Below, in pieces: positions 1 through 10,096 of a DNA stretch of 64,000 nucleotides; positions within the stretch are counted from its first letter, which is position 1, and each line of letters starts with the position of its first letter. The position numbers and the translations under genes are program-made. The stretch is taken from the NCBI RefSeq assembly GCF_036173125.1, contig NZ_CP108054.1, forward strand, positions 1,674,001 through 1,738,000. The letters run 5' to 3'. The notes beneath the pieces are model-generated. The model was not told where the DNA came from and ran no database searches. It saw only the letters and a program-made list of their open reading frames with translations. This DNA is from Streptomyces sp. NBC_00286. GTDB lineage: Bacteria > Actinomycetota > Actinomycetes > Streptomycetales > Streptomycetaceae.

Positions 1-3000
1 GCGGTCATCGGACTGTCGCTGCGCTTCCCGGGCGCGGACTCCGTGGAGCGGTTCTGGGCCAACCTGCGCGACGGTGTGGACAGCGTCAGGGTCTTCGTCG
101 GGGAGGAGCTCGCGGCTGCGGGGCTGTCCCCGGAGCAGCAGCGGGCGCCCGAACTGGTGCCTGTCGCCGGAGTCCTCGACGGCGTTGACGAGTTCGACCC
201 GGAGTTCTTCGGGATGAGCCCCAAGGAGACCGGACTTACGCATCCCGCGCACCGGCTGTTCCTGGAGTGCTGCCATCAGGCGCTCGAGGACGGCGGCTAC
301 GCGGCGGCCGAACCGGGCATCAGCATCGGGGTGTTCGCGGGTTCGGGCATGAACCTCTACGACCATCAGCAGCCGTCGGCGACCGGCGCCGCCCACGGAG
401 AGACGGATCCCGCCACCGGCATCCAGACCACCGTCGGGCAGCAGCCGGACTTCCTTGCGTCCCGCGTCGCTTACCGGCTCGGACTCACCGGCCCCGCCAT
501 CGGCATACAGACGGCCTGCTCCACCTCGCTGGTCGCCATGCACCTCGCGGCCCAAGCGCTGCTGAACGGCGACGCAGACCTAGCGCTTGCAGGCGCCGCG
601 GCCGTGCACCTCCCGCAAGAGACCGGCTACCTCAGCCACCCAGGGTCCATCCTGTCGCCCACCGGTCGTCTTCGGGCCTTCGACGCGGAGGCCGACGGCA
701 CCGTCGGTGGCAACGGCGTGGCCGCCGTTCTGCTCAAGAGACTCGACCGGGCGCTGGCCGACGGCGACACCGTGCACGCGGTGATCCTGGGCTCCGCGGT
801 GAACAACGACGGCGCGGGCAAGGTCGGCTTCAGCGCACCCGGTGTCGCGGGGCAGGCCGAGGTCGTACGCCAGGCGCTGCGCAGAGCGGCCGTCCCCGCC
901 GACACGATCTCATACGTGGAAGCACACGGGACCGGCACCCGGCTCGGCGATCCGGTGGAACTGGAAGCACTGAGCAGGGCTCTAGGCGAGGGCACACGGC
1001 GCACCGCATTCTGCACCGTCGGCTCGGTGAAACCGAGCATCGGGCACCTCGACAGCTGCGCCGGAATGGCCGGGCTGATCAAGACGGTCCTCATGCTGCG
1101 CCACCGCACGCTGGTGCCGACGCTGCACCTCACCCGCCCCAACCCCGAACTCCGCCTGGCAGGCGGCCCGTTGGTGCTGGGCACCGAGCTGCGGCCGTGG
1201 CCGACCCCGGATGGTGCGCCGCGCCGCGCCGGGGTCAGCGCACTCGGCGTCGGCGGCACCAACGCCCATGTGATACTCGAGGAGCCTCCCAAGCCGCCCC
1301 CGATCTCGGCGGCCGTACCGGAACTGCCCGTACTGGTCCCGGTGTCGGCCCGGGACGAACAAGCCCTGGGCGAACTGACCGGCCGACTCCGTGACCGGTT
1401 GCGGCAGCGGCCGGAACTCGCGGCCGCGGACGTCGCGGTCACCATGGCGCTCGGCAGGCCGCACCGCACGGCGCGGACCGCGGCCGTCGGCCAGACGGCC
1501 GCGGAGCTCGCCCGCGCGCTGGAGGAGCAGCCCACACCCCCCGGTCCGCAGGAACCGCTCGGACGGCTCGCGTTCGCCTTCTCCGGACAGGGCAGCGCCC
1601 GCCCCGGCATGGCACGCGGCCTCTACGCGGCGTATCCCGCGGCCCGGCACACCCTCGACCGATGCGAGGAGATCTACAACGCCGAGTTCGGCGGCACTCT
1701 CCTCCCGCTCCTGCTGGACGAGGTGGATGGGCCGGACGGGTCCTGGGCCGGTAGCGAGGTCTGGCCCACCGAAACGGCCCAGGCCGCGCTTTTCGCCCAT
1801 CAGTCGGCGCTCGCCGAGGTGTGGTGCGCCGCCGGGGTCCGCCCCGCACTGCTGCTCGGTCACAGCGTCGGCGAGTACGCGGCCCTGTACGCGGCCGGTG
1901 CCTTCGCGCTCGAGGACGGTCTGCGGCTCACCGCGTGGCGCGGACGGCTGATGCACACGGAATGCCCGCCCGGCGGCATGCTCGCCATCCGCGCCGACCA
2001 GGCCGATGCGCGGCGCATCGCGCAGGCTGCAGGGGCCGAACTGGCTGCGGTCAACGGGCCGCGCGCTCAGGTGATCTCCGGCTCGCCGAGGGCCGTCGAG
2101 GAGGCGGCGCGCCTGCTCGACCAGGAAGGGCTGCGGTGGCGGGCGATGCCCGTCGACCGGGCGTTCCACACATCCGCGGTCGAACCGGCGCTGGGTGAGT
2201 TCCGCGCCCACGCCGAGCGGGTGGCGTACGGCCCGCTGCGCGTCCCCTTGGTGACGGCGGCCGACGGCGAGCCGCGCCCCGCGGGCTGGACCGTCGACGC
2301 GGACTACCTTTATCGCCAGGCGCGGCAGCCGGTCCGCTTCGACCTGGCCATGGCCGCCGCGGCGGAGCAGGGCTGCGAGGACTTCCTGGAGATCGGCGCC
2401 GGGGACACCCTGACCGGCCTGGGCCGACACTGCGTGCCCGGGAGCCGCTGGCTGAGCGGACAGGGCCGGGGCACCCGGGAAGCCGACCAGGTGCGGGGTC
2501 TCCTGACAGCGCTGGGCTCGCTGTACTGCAGGGGGGCTGAGCTGGAGTGGCGTGCGCTCAACGGCGGCGGGGGCAGGGTGCCGCTGCCGGGGCATCCCCT
2601 GCGGCGTCGCCGGGTGGCACCCCAGGCCACCCCGCCGGCCCAGGCTCACGGGCAGCAGCTGCAACGACCGGCTGCCCCGGCGGAGTCCGCTGTTTCCGGC
2701 GAACTGGTCGATGTCGTACGGGCGTTGGCGGCACATAAGCTCGGCCACGCGGGGGCGGACGTCGCGCCCGACAGCTCATTCTTCGAGCTGGGCGCGGACT
2801 CGCTCTCCTTGATGAGTATGACGACGGAGATCGAACACCGGTACGGCGTACGCATCCCGGTCCGGGAACTGTTCTCCTCGGCCGACACCCCGCGCAAGCT
2901 AGCCGAACACCTGACACGACTGCGTGGCGCCGCGGTCCCGACACCGGCCGAGACCGATGCCGGGGCGGCCGGGGCCGGGACCAGGACCGTGGAGCAGCGC

Positions 3001-6000
3001 CAGGAGACGGACGCGCAGCAGCCGCGCCAGGAACCGGCACCGGCCACGGCCCAGGGGACGGCGGCGGCACCGGGGGCGACCCCGGACACACCCCCGGAGC
3101 TCCACGAGCTTTTCGGGCAGCAGCTTAAGCTGGCGGAGCAGCTCGTCGACCAGGTGACCGGGGTCATCTCCCGCCAACTCGACGTGCTCGCATCCGCGGA
3201 CCCGCCGCCCGCCGAGAGCCGGGCAGCCCTGTCTCGTACGCCGATACCGGCCCCAACACCGGCCTCGCCGCCGACCCGCACGCCAGCCCCAGCCCCTCGC
3301 CCCGTACCGGCGGTGCCCGAACCCATGTCGGCTGTGCCTACCGCCGGGTGTGACTTCAGCCTGTATTTCTTCGGGGACTATCCGGAGGACGGCGACCGCG
3401 ACAAGTACGCGCTGATCATGGAGGCTTCGGACTTCGCCGACCGGCACGGGTTCCACGCCCTATGGTTTCCGGAGCGCCACTTCAACTCCTTCGGCGCGCT
3501 CTTCCCCAACCCGTCCGTGCTCGCAGCCGCGCTCGCGGCCCGGACCAGCCGCATCCGGCTTCACGCGGGTTCCGTCGTGCTGCCGCTGCATCACCCGGTC
3601 CGGGTCGCCGAGGAGTGGTCAGTCGTCGACAACATCTCCGGCGGCCGGGCGGGCCTGTGCTTCGCGAGCGGCTGGCACGCAACCGACTTCGCGCTCGCCC
3701 CCGAACACTTCGGCCGACACCGCGAGGTGATGTACGAGCAGTTGGCGACCGTACGGCAGCTCTGGTCGGGGCAGACCCTCGCGACGACCGCGGGCGACGG
3801 CGAACCCGTCGAGATACGGTTGCACCCCCGCCCCATACAGCAGCAACTCCCCATGTACGCGGCCGTGGTGGGCAACCCGGACAGCTACCGCCGGGCGGCC
3901 GCCGAGGATCTGGGCGTGGTCACCAACCTGATGACACAGAGCGTCGAGCAGCTGGCGCAGAACATCGCGCTGTACCGGCGCACCCGCGCCGAGCACGGAC
4001 TCGATCCGGCGGCGGGCCGCGTCGTGGTGCTGGTGCACACGTACCTGGAAGACGACGCGGCCCGTGCACGGGCCGAGGCCTACCGGCCGTTCGTGTCGTA
4101 TCTGCGCTCCTCGCTGTCTCTCTTCGACCAGGTCACCAACAGCCTCGGGTTCGAGGTCGACCTGGACAACGCACCTGAGGAGGACGTGGAGTTCCTGCTC
4201 GGGCGCGCCTACGAGCGTTACTGCGACTCGCGCGCCCTGATCGGCGACGAGCACACCGCCGCCGAGACAGTGCGCCGCCTAGTGGATGCAGGAGCGGACG
4301 AGATCGCCTGCTTCGTTGACTTCGGCGTTCCGCAGGAGAAGGTCCTCGCGTCGCTGCCGGTGCTCGACCGGGTCCACCACCGCGAGCGGACGGGGGCCGA
4401 GGAGCAGACGGCGTCCCTCCAGAAGCGGCTGCCGCTGTCGCCTGCGCAGCGCCGCATCTGGTTCCTGGAGCAGTTGCACCCGGGGACGAGCATGTACCAC
4501 GAACCCAAAGCGATCCGTCTGGACGGCCCGCTGAACGTTCCGGCGCTGCAGTGGGCGCTGCAGCGGATCGCGGACCGGCATCCGGCGCTGCGCACAGTGT
4601 TCGGGGACACCGATGGAGTGCCCTACCAGGAGATACGTGACCGGATAGGGCTCGAGTGCCCTGTCGACGACCACACTGGGGCGACGGAGGAGGAGGCGCT
4701 GCGCGCCGCTCTCGGGTCCGAGGGGCGCCGGATTCTCGACCTGGGCACCGGGCCGCTAGTCACGGCCCGGCTGCTGCGCCTGTCGGCGGAGCGCCATTTA
4801 CTCTTCCTGCTGGCCCACCACATCGTCTTCGACTCCTCCTCCACGGCGGTGCTGACGCGCGACCTGGCCGCTTACTACGGCTCTTGGCCGCACGGCGCAC
4901 CGGCACTGCCGACCCTGAGCGAGGCGCCCCCGGCCGACCAGCCGGAGTCCGCCGCGCTGGCCGCCTCCCTCGACTTCTGGCGGCGTGAGCTCGGCGACGC
5001 CCCCGAGCTCTCCCTGCCGACCGACCGGCCCCGCCCGCCGGTCAGGTCCGGAGCCGGAGCGAGCCTCACCCACGCGCTGGACGCCGAACTCGTCGGCCGT
5101 CTACGCACGTTCGCCGCCGGACACCGCGCGACCCTCTTCATGACGTTGACCAGTGCCATCGCAGCGGCGCTCGGCCGGTTCAGCGGGCAGCAGGACGTGG
5201 TCCTCGGCACCGCGGTCGCCGCCCGCCCGGCTGACGCCCAGCACCACGTGGGCCTGTTCCTGGATACCGTGGCTCTGCGCCTGGACCTCGCCGACGACCC
5301 GGACTTCCTGACCCTGCTGCACCGGGTGCGGGAGAGAAGCACCACCGCGTACGAGCACCAGGGCGTGCCCTTCGACGAGCTGGTGGCCGCGCTGAACCCG
5401 CGGCGCGACCCGGGGCGCAACCCGCTCTTCCAGGTGATGGTGGAGTACGAGAACGAGGCCGACGTGGACTTCGACCCGCCCCGGCTGACGGCCACCCTGC
5501 TGGACATGCCGAGCGCACGCGCCCCGTTTGACCTCAGCGTGTATCTGACGCACCACCGGGACGGCGTGCGGTTCATGGTCGAGTACGACACAGCCCTCTT
5601 CGACGAGAGCACCGTGCGCCGTTTCGTGGACTACGTGGAGCAGGTGCTGCGCCGCGCTCTCGACACTCCAGGTGCGCGATTGAGGGAACTGACCGCCGTC
5701 ACCGACGGCGACCGGACGGCCCTGGCGCGGCTGGGACACCGGGATAAGCCGCTGCCGGATGCCGAGAACACCCTGCACGGGCTGTTCGAGCAGCAGGTGC
5801 AGCGGACTCCGGACGCCGTCGCCCTGATGAGCGGTGAAAAGCATGTCAGCTACCGGGAGTTGGACACACGTTCCAACAGGCTCGCCCGGCAGCTGCGCAC
5901 CCGGGGTGCGGCACGCGGGGAGCGCGTGGCGGTGCTGCTCCCGCGCGGCCCGGAACTGATCACTGCCCTGCTAGGGGTGCTCAAGAGCGGGGCCGCGTAT

Positions 6001-8850
6001 CTGCCCCTCGATCCCTCCGCCCCCTCCCCGCGGATCGCCGCGCTCCTTGACGACGGCGCGCCGGTCCTGCTGCTGACCTCCGACGCCGTGCTCGCACGGC
6101 ACCCGGAGCTGGCGGCACAGCTGCCCGTGCAGCTGGTGGATGAGGTGGACGACAACGTTGCGGCAGGTTCTCCGGACGACGGGGCCCGGCCCGGAGACCC
6201 CGCGTACTGCATCTACACCTCGGGCTCGACCGGCCGCCCCAAGGGAGTCGTCGTGCCCCATCGGGGACCGGCCAACCTGGTTCGCGGGCACCTGAAGCGG
6301 CACCCGGCCCTGCGAACCCTGCAGTGGACCTCGCCCGCCTTCGATGTCAGCGTGCAGGAGATCTTCACCACGCTGGCCGCCGGAGCCGCGATCGTGCTGA
6401 TCGACGACGAGGTGCGGCACGACCCCGCGGCCGTCGCGGAGGTGGTGCGCCGCCACGAGGTGCAGCGGATATTCATGCCGTGCACCCCCCTGAAGTACCT
6501 GATCGAAACCGGACCCGAATTCCCGTCCCTGCGGGAGCTGTTCTCGGCGGGCGAGGCGCTCCAGCTCACCGACGCCTTCCGCGAGTTCCTCGCCGCGCAC
6601 CCCAAGTGCGCTCTGTATAACCAGTACGGGCCTACGGAGACCTCCGTCATCGTCACCTCGCACCGCGTCGATCCACGCGGCGAGGAGTGGCCGCCGATCG
6701 GCGCCCCGGTGCCGGGGGCGCAGATCCTGCTCCTGGACGGCACCGGACAGGAGGTGCCGATGGGAGCCGTCGGTGAGATCCACGTGGGCGGCATTCCGGT
6801 CGCGTATGGCTACCACGCACGGCCCGCGGAGACGGCCGCTGCCTTCCTCGACGACGGTTCAGGATCCGTGCTGTACCGGACGGGGGACCTGGGGCGCTGG
6901 CGTACGGACGGCACGCTGCAGTACTGCGGCCGCGCCGACGACCAGGTCAAGATCCGGGGGCACCGGGTCGAACCAGCCGAGGTCCAGAGGGCGTTGACCG
7001 CGCTCCCCGGGGTCCGTGACGCGGCCGTAGTACCCCGCCGCGACCGGCACGGTGAAGCCGAACTCGTCGCCTACGTGGTGCCCGTGACCTCGGCGGACGA
7101 CCTGCGCGGGCAGCGTGCCGCGCTGTCCGCGGAACTCCCCGAGCACCTGGTGCCGAGCCGCTGGGTGTGCCTGGAGCGGCTGCCGGTGAACGTCTCCGGC
7201 AAGCTGGACCGGGACCGGCTGCCCGAGCCCGCGCCCGACGACGCGGCAGGGGAGGCCGACGCGGAGCCAGCCACCAGGCTGGAGAAGTCCCTGCACGAGC
7301 TGTGGTGCGACGAACTCGATGCGCCCAGGGTGCCGGTGACCCGGTCCTTCTTCGAATTCGGCGGCCACTCCCTGAGCGCGATCCGACTGCTGAACCGGAT
7401 GGCGAACGAGCTGGACGTCGAGATGTCCATGGCCGACTTCTTCCGCGATCCAACCATCCGGGGCGTCGCGGCACACCGCGAACGGTCTACGCCGACGGAC
7501 CGGGTGGTGGCCACCGTGCCGATGACCGCCATCCTGCGCAGGCTTTGGCACCGCCACCACGAGCGTGAGAACCCCAGCGTCTACAACATTGCCCACCGGA
7601 TCGACCTGCAGGGAGAACTGGACCCCGGAATCCTTGCCCATGCCCTGGAGGAACTGGTGGCCCGCCATCACGCACTGCGCAGCAGGATGGCACGGCGCGA
7701 CGGGCAATATCTGGTCGAGGTCCTGGCAGAAGTACCCGTAGAGCTGCCGGTCACCGACCTGTCCGCACACGCCGACGACGCCGCATCCGTCAAGCAGTGG
7801 TGCCAGGATCATGCGTCCCGCGCTTTCGCCATGGACAACGCACCGTTGTTCCGCTTCCGGCTAGCACAGCTCAGCCCGGACCGCTGGGTGCTGGTGACGG
7901 TGTTCCACCACGCGGTCTGCGACGGCTGGTCCATGGGCCTCATCTGGCGCGACCTGCAGGAGCTCTACAACGCCCGGCGCGACGGCACGGACGCCCAACT
8001 CGCACCAGTCGCCCAGTTCACGGACTGTGCGCAGGCGGAAGCCCGACTGGGCGGCGAGCGCAGGGCGCAGCTCGAACAGTTCTGGACCACCGAACTCGGC
8101 GGGGCGACCCTGCGCCCGGAACTGCCCTACGACCGGCCTCGGCCCGAGACGCTGTCCGGCCGCGGCGCACTGCACTCCTGGGTCATCGACGGCGACACGC
8201 CCGGTCGAATCAAGGACACCGCGACCCGCCTGGGCACAACCCCGTACACCGTGCTGGCCGCAGCGTTCGCCACGTGGGCGGCCGGACTGTGCGGCGAGCA
8301 CGAGGACGTGGTGCTGGCCGCGTCCAGCTCGAACCGCATGCGTCCCGAACGGTCGGACGTGGTGGGACTGCTGGGCGACGCCATCCTGCTGCGCGCCCGG
8401 CTCGGCGAGGCTGGAACCTTCGCCGACCTCGTGACGCAGTTGGGCTCGACGCTCTTCACCGCGCTCGACCACCAGGAGCTGCCGCTGAGGGATGTGATCG
8501 AGCTGGTCGCGCCCGACATCGGCGACTCACTGTTCCCAACCGTGCTGTTCACCGTGGTCACCACACCACCGCCCACCCTGGACCTGCGGTCGGTTTCGGC
8601 CTCGGTGCACAGCCTCCCCGTGCACGGGGTATCGCGGAACGAGCTCTACGTCGTCCTGGTACCGACAGACGACGCCATCACCGTCACCTTCGAGTACTCC
8701 ACGGACCTGTTCGCCCATACAACAATCGAGGCATGGGGCAGGGCGGCCTTCACCGAACTCCTGGAGGACGCCACAGAGGCCCCTGATCACCCGCTGGAGA
8801 CCCTGATCGTCCCCCTGCTCCGGCTCGCTCGGGACAAGCCTCCGGCCTGA
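1..8850 (+). CDS. Hybrid PKS-NRPS megasynthase, 5'-truncated: KS-AT-ACP-LLM-C-A-PCP-C
   Basis: The frame is open from base 1, so the true start lies outside the window. Domains in order by nucleotide: ketosynthase 1-1290 (active Cys in TACSTSL at 517, EAHGTGT and GHLDSCAG downstream); acyltransferase about 1560-2440 (GHSVGE Ser at 1864, RAFH near 2160, which fits malonyl-CoA loading); ACP with GADSL Ser at 2800; a Pro/Ala/Thr-rich linker 2930-3340; a luciferase-like FMN monooxygenase domain 3345-4385; condensation 4425-5640 (HHIVFDS at 4816); adenylation 5770-7230 (YTSGSTGRPKG); PCP with GGHSL Ser at 7369; and a last condensation domain 7500-8790 (HHAVCDG at 7906). No KR, DH, ER or thioesterase is seen. 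Residues I extracted for the adenylation pocket read D-V-Q-F-F-A-Q-V-I-K, somewhat like proline-type codes, but this is weak. Ending on a condensation domain implies that another protein supplies the next aminoacyl carrier. Confidence 0.95.
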   Translation, partial: AVIGLSLRFPGADSVERFWANLRDGVDSVRVFVGEELAAAGLSPEQQRAPELVPVAGVLDGVDEFDPEFFGMSPKETGLTHPAHRLFLECCHQALEDGGYAAAEPGISIGVFAGSGMNLYDHQQPSATGAAHGETDPATGIQTTVGQQPDFLASRVAYRLGLTGPAIGIQTACSTSLVAMHLAAQALLNGDADLALAGAAAVHLPQETGYLSHPGSILSPTGRLRAFDAEADGTVGGNGVAAVLLKRLDRALADGDTVHAVILGSAVNNDGAGKVGFSAPGVAGQAEVVRQALRRAAVPADTISYVEAHGTGTRLGDPVELEALSRALGEGTRRTAFCTVGSVKPSIGHLDSCAGMAGLIKTVLMLRHRTLVPTLHLTRPNPELRLAGGPLVLGTELRPWPTPDGAPRRAGVSALGVGGTNAHVILEEPPKPPPISAAVPELPVLVPVSARDEQALGELTGRLRDRLRQRPELAAADVAVTMALGRPHRTARTAAVGQTAAELARALEEQPTPPGPQEPLGRLAFAFSGQGSARPGMARGLYAAYPAARHTLDRCEEIYNAEFGGTLLPLLLDEVDGPDGSWAGSEVWPTETAQAALFAHQSALAEVWCAAGVRPALLLGHSVGEYAALYAAGAFALEDGLRLTAWRGRLMHTECPPGGMLAIRADQADARRIAQAAGAELAAVNGPRAQVISGSPRAVEEAARLLDQEGLRWRAMPVDRAFHTSAVEPALGEFRAHAERVAYGPLRVPLVTAADGEPRPAGWTVDADYLYRQARQPVRFDLAMAAAAEQGCEDFLEIGAGDTLTGLGRHCVPGSRWLSGQGRGTREADQVRGLLTALGSLYCRGAELEWRALNGGGGRVPLPGHPLRRRRVAPQATPPAQAHGQQLQRPAAPAESAVSGELVDVVRALAAHKLGHAGADVAPDSSFFELGADSLSLMSMTTEIEHRYGVRIPVRELFSSADTPRKLAEHLTRLRGAAVPTPAETDAGAAGAGTRTVEQRQETDAQQPRQEPAPATAQGTAAAPGATPDTPPELHELFGQQLKLAEQLVDQVTGVISRQLDVLASADPPPAESRAALSRTPIPAPTPASPPTRTPAPAPRPVPAVPEPMSAVPTAGCDFSLYFFGDYPEDGDRDKYALIMEASDFADRHGFHALWFPERHFNSFGALFPNPSVLAAALAARTSRIRLHAGSVVLPLHHPVRVAEEWSVVDNISGGRAGLCFASGWHATDFALAPEHFGRHREVMYEQLATVRQLWSGQTLATTAGDGEPVEIRLHPRPIQQQLPMYAAVVGNPDSYRRAAAEDLGVVTNLMTQSVEQLAQNIALYRRTRAEHGLDPAAGRVVVLVHTYLEDDAARARAEAYRPFVSYLRSSLSLFDQVTNSLGFEVDLDNAPEEDVEFLLGRAYERYCDSRALIGDEHTAAETVRRLVDAGADEIACFVDFGVPQEKVLASLPVLDRVHHRERTGAEEQTASLQKRLPLSPAQRRIWFLEQLHPGTSMYHEPKAIRLDGPLNVPALQWALQRIADRHPALRTVFGDTDGVPYQEIRDRIGLECPVDDHTGATEEEALRAALGSEGRRILDLGTGPLVTARLLRLSAERHLLFLLAHHIVFDSSSTAVLTRDLAAYYGSWPHGAPALPTLSEAPPADQPESAALAASLDFWRRELGDAPELSLPTDRPRPPVRSGAGASLTHALDAELVGRLRTFAAGHRATLFMTLTSAIAAALGRFSGQQDVVLGTAVAARPADAQHHVGLFLDTVALRLDLADDPDFLTLLHRVRERSTTAYEHQGVPFDELVAALNPRRDPGRNPLFQVMVEYENEADVDFDPPRLTATLLDMPSARAPFDLSVYLTHHRDGVRFMVEYDTALFDESTVRRFVDYVEQVLRRALDTPGARLRELTAVTDGDRTALARLGHRDKPLPDAENTLHGLFEQQVQRTPDAVALMSGEKHVSYRELDTRSNRLARQLRTRGAARGERVAVLLPRGPELITALLGVLKSGAAYLPLDPSAPSPRIAALLDDGAPVLLLTSDAVLARHPELAAQLPVQLVDEVDDNVAAGSPDDGARPGDPAYCIYTSGSTGRPKGVVVPHRGPANLVRGHLKRHPALRTLQWTSPAFDVSVQEIFTTLAAGAAIVLIDDEVRHDPAAVAEVVRRHEVQRIFMPCTPLKYLIETGPEFPSLRELFSAGEALQLTDAFREFLAAHPKCALYNQYGPTETSVIVTSHRVDPRGEEWPPIGAPVPGAQILLLDGTGQEVPMGAVGEIHVGGIPVAYGYHARPAETAAAFLDDGSGSVLYRTGDLGRWRTDGTLQYCGRADDQVKIRGHRVEPAEVQRALTALPGVRDAAVVPRRDRHGEAELVAYVVPVTSADDLRGQRAALSAELPEHLVPSRWVCLERLPVNVSGKLDRDRLPEPAPDDAAGEADAEPATRLEKSLHELWCDELDAPRVPVTRSFFEFGGHSLSAIRLLNRMANELDVEMSMADFFRDPTIRGVAAHRERSTPTDRVVATVPMTAILRRLWHRHHERENPSVYNIAHRIDLQGELDPGILAHALEELVARHHALRSRMARRDGQYLVEVLAEVPVELPVTDLSAHADDAASVKQWCQDHASRAFAMDNAPLFRFRLAQLSPDRWVLVTVFHHAVCDGWSMGLIWRDLQELYNARRDGTDAQLAPVAQFTDCAQAEARLGGERRAQLEQFWTTELGGATLRPELPYDRPRPETLSGRGALHSWVIDGDTPGRIKDTATRLGTTPYTVLAAAFATWAAGLCGEHEDVVLAASSSNRMRPERSDVVGLLGDAILLRARLGEAGTFADLVTQLGSTLFTALDHQELPLRDVIELVAPDIGDSLFPTVLFTVVTTPPPTLDLRSVSASVHSLPVHGVSRNELYVVLVPTDDAITVTFEYSTDLFAHTTIEAWGRAAFTELLEDATEAPDHPLETLIVPLLRLARDKPPA

Positions 8851-8943
8851 CCGCTGCGGCACGGCGTGAAGGGCGGCTTGGGCAGGTTGCGTGAGCCCGC
8901 GTGGTGAGGGCTGGAAGCCCGGCGAGCCGTGGCGGGTCCTAGA

Positions 8944-8963
8944 CCGGCCGACGTGGCGGCCGG
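8944..8963. terminator. Hairpin between convergent genes
   Basis: CCGGCCG and CGGCCGG form a perfect 7-bp stem around a 6-nt loop between the megasynthase stop and the convergent TetR gene. A second 6-bp stem (GTGACG/CGTCAC, 9007-9027) overlaps the TetR stop codon. There is no T-run, as is common for high-GC actinomycete terminators. Confidence 0.35.
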
Positions 8964-9023
8964 ACGTCCGCGCCGTGGTCATCTCCCGCGTACGCGGCGG
9001 AGGCGAGTGACGCACGCTGTCCG

Positions 9024-9599
9024 TCACAGGATGCGCCGCACGGCCTCCATGATCGCGCTCCGGCATTCCGCCGGGTCCGACGTCAGGAGAGTCGTCGCCG
9101 GCATGCTCGCGGCATTCGTCGGGCTCCAGGCCGAGGCGATGGCCAGGACGAGGGTGAGAAGCGTGGCCGGGGCGAAGCCCGATGTGCCCACTTGGTCCTT
9201 CCGGACCGCTTCTAACGAGGCGAGCTTGTTATTGCGGGTCGGCTCGGCGACGGCAGGGTCCCGTTCCACGGCAGTGCCGCGTTCCAGTCGGTGCCAGGTC
9301 GCCAGGCGGAGCACCTCGGGGTGCTTCTGGTAGAAGTCGAACAGTCGCCCGGCGTAGTCCGGCAGGTCGTCAGGTGTGAAGGGCACCATGTCGAGGCCTC
9401 GCCCGACGTGTGCGTCGAAGACGGCGTCGAAGAGCCCGTCTTTGTTGCAGAAGTAGACGTATATGAGGTTCTTGTTCGCCGAGGCAGCCTTGGCAATCCG
9501 GTCGACTCGGGCTCCCGCGATCCCGTATGCCGCGAACTCCTCCGTCGCCGCCTGGAGGATGCGCGCCTTCGTGGCTTCGGCTCGGGACATGGGGGTCAT
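9024..9599 (-). CDS. TetR family transcriptional regulator
   Basis: A 191-aa protein with an N-terminal helix-turn-helix of TetR type (residues about 8-55; it contains RAEATKARILQAATEEFAAYG and NKNLIYVYFCNKDGLFDAVF) and a ligand-binding helical C-terminal domain. The start at 9599 (MTPMSR) or the ATG three codons later are both possible. It is convergent with the megasynthase, which suggests pathway-specific control or export control of that product, but the ligand cannot be read from the sequence. Upstream of the start, TTAACAGCGCCTAA (9600-9613) is only a weak inverted repeat. The downstream neighbours are transposase remnants, so the gene may be at the edge of the specialised-metabolite block. 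Confidence 0.9.
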   Translation of the reverse strand: MTPMSRAEATKARILQAATEEFAAYGIAGARVDRIAKAASANKNLIYVYFCNKDGLFDAVFDAHVGRGLDMVPFTPDDLPDYAGRLFDFYQKHPEVLRLATWHRLERGTAVERDPAVAEPTRNNKLASLEAVRKDQVGTSGFAPATLLTLVLAIASAWSPTNAASMPATTLLTSDPAECRSAIMEAVRRIL

Positions 9600-9824
9600 G
9601 TTAACAGCGCCTAATGGGTCTTGCCGTGGCGAAGAGACTCGGTGCCGTTGCCGTCGCCAGATGAGCGCTTTAGCCGCCGGAACCGGTGAGTTCGGTGGTC
9701 AGACCGTGCCCCGATGGTCGGCCGGGAGGCCGGACCGCTGATGGGGTGGCGTGCCTGCCCCTGGTGGTGTGAGCACTGAATCCATGAGGCCGTGCGCCGC
9801 CTCACGTAGGCCGCAGAGAGCGAA

Positions 9825-10094
9825 GTGCCTGAAAGAGCAGCTGAGTTGCCCCTGATCGGTGATGGCTGGGACGAAGGCCGACGCGATGTGGAGACCCGGG
9901 ACGAGGCGGGCCGGAAGGCCACAGCGAAGCTGCCCGAGGGAGTGGAGGGCATCGTGAAGCCGCACCAACTCGTCGCGCGGCACGGCGGGGGGTACCTGGG
10001 TCCGGCCGGGGTGGTAGTGGGGATCGAAACCGACCGCGGTTCGCGGGTGCAGGCCCTGATCGCCTCCGGTTACCAGGGAGGACGAGGTGGGTAG
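9825..10094 (+). pseudogene. IS110-family transposase, N-terminal fragment
   Basis: The reading frame from about 9869 to 10076 encodes WDEGRRDVETRDEAGRK, then LPEGVEG and VVVGIETDRGSRVQALIASG, which matches the N-terminal DEDD-domain region typical of actinobacterial IS110 transposases (the IETDRG segment is the family's IE-T-G motif). The similarity stops abruptly after GYQ, and the rest of the transposase is missing, so this is a decayed fragment. The 9600-9824 stretch upstream shows no recognisable gene. Confidence 0.6.
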
Positions 10095-10096
10095 CC

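Noticed and set aside
9600..9613. TTAACAGCGCCTAA upstream of the TetR gene as its operator
   Set aside because: Only three end positions and two central ones are symmetric. It does not match the CTAAC/GTTAG sites, so I do not call it an operator.
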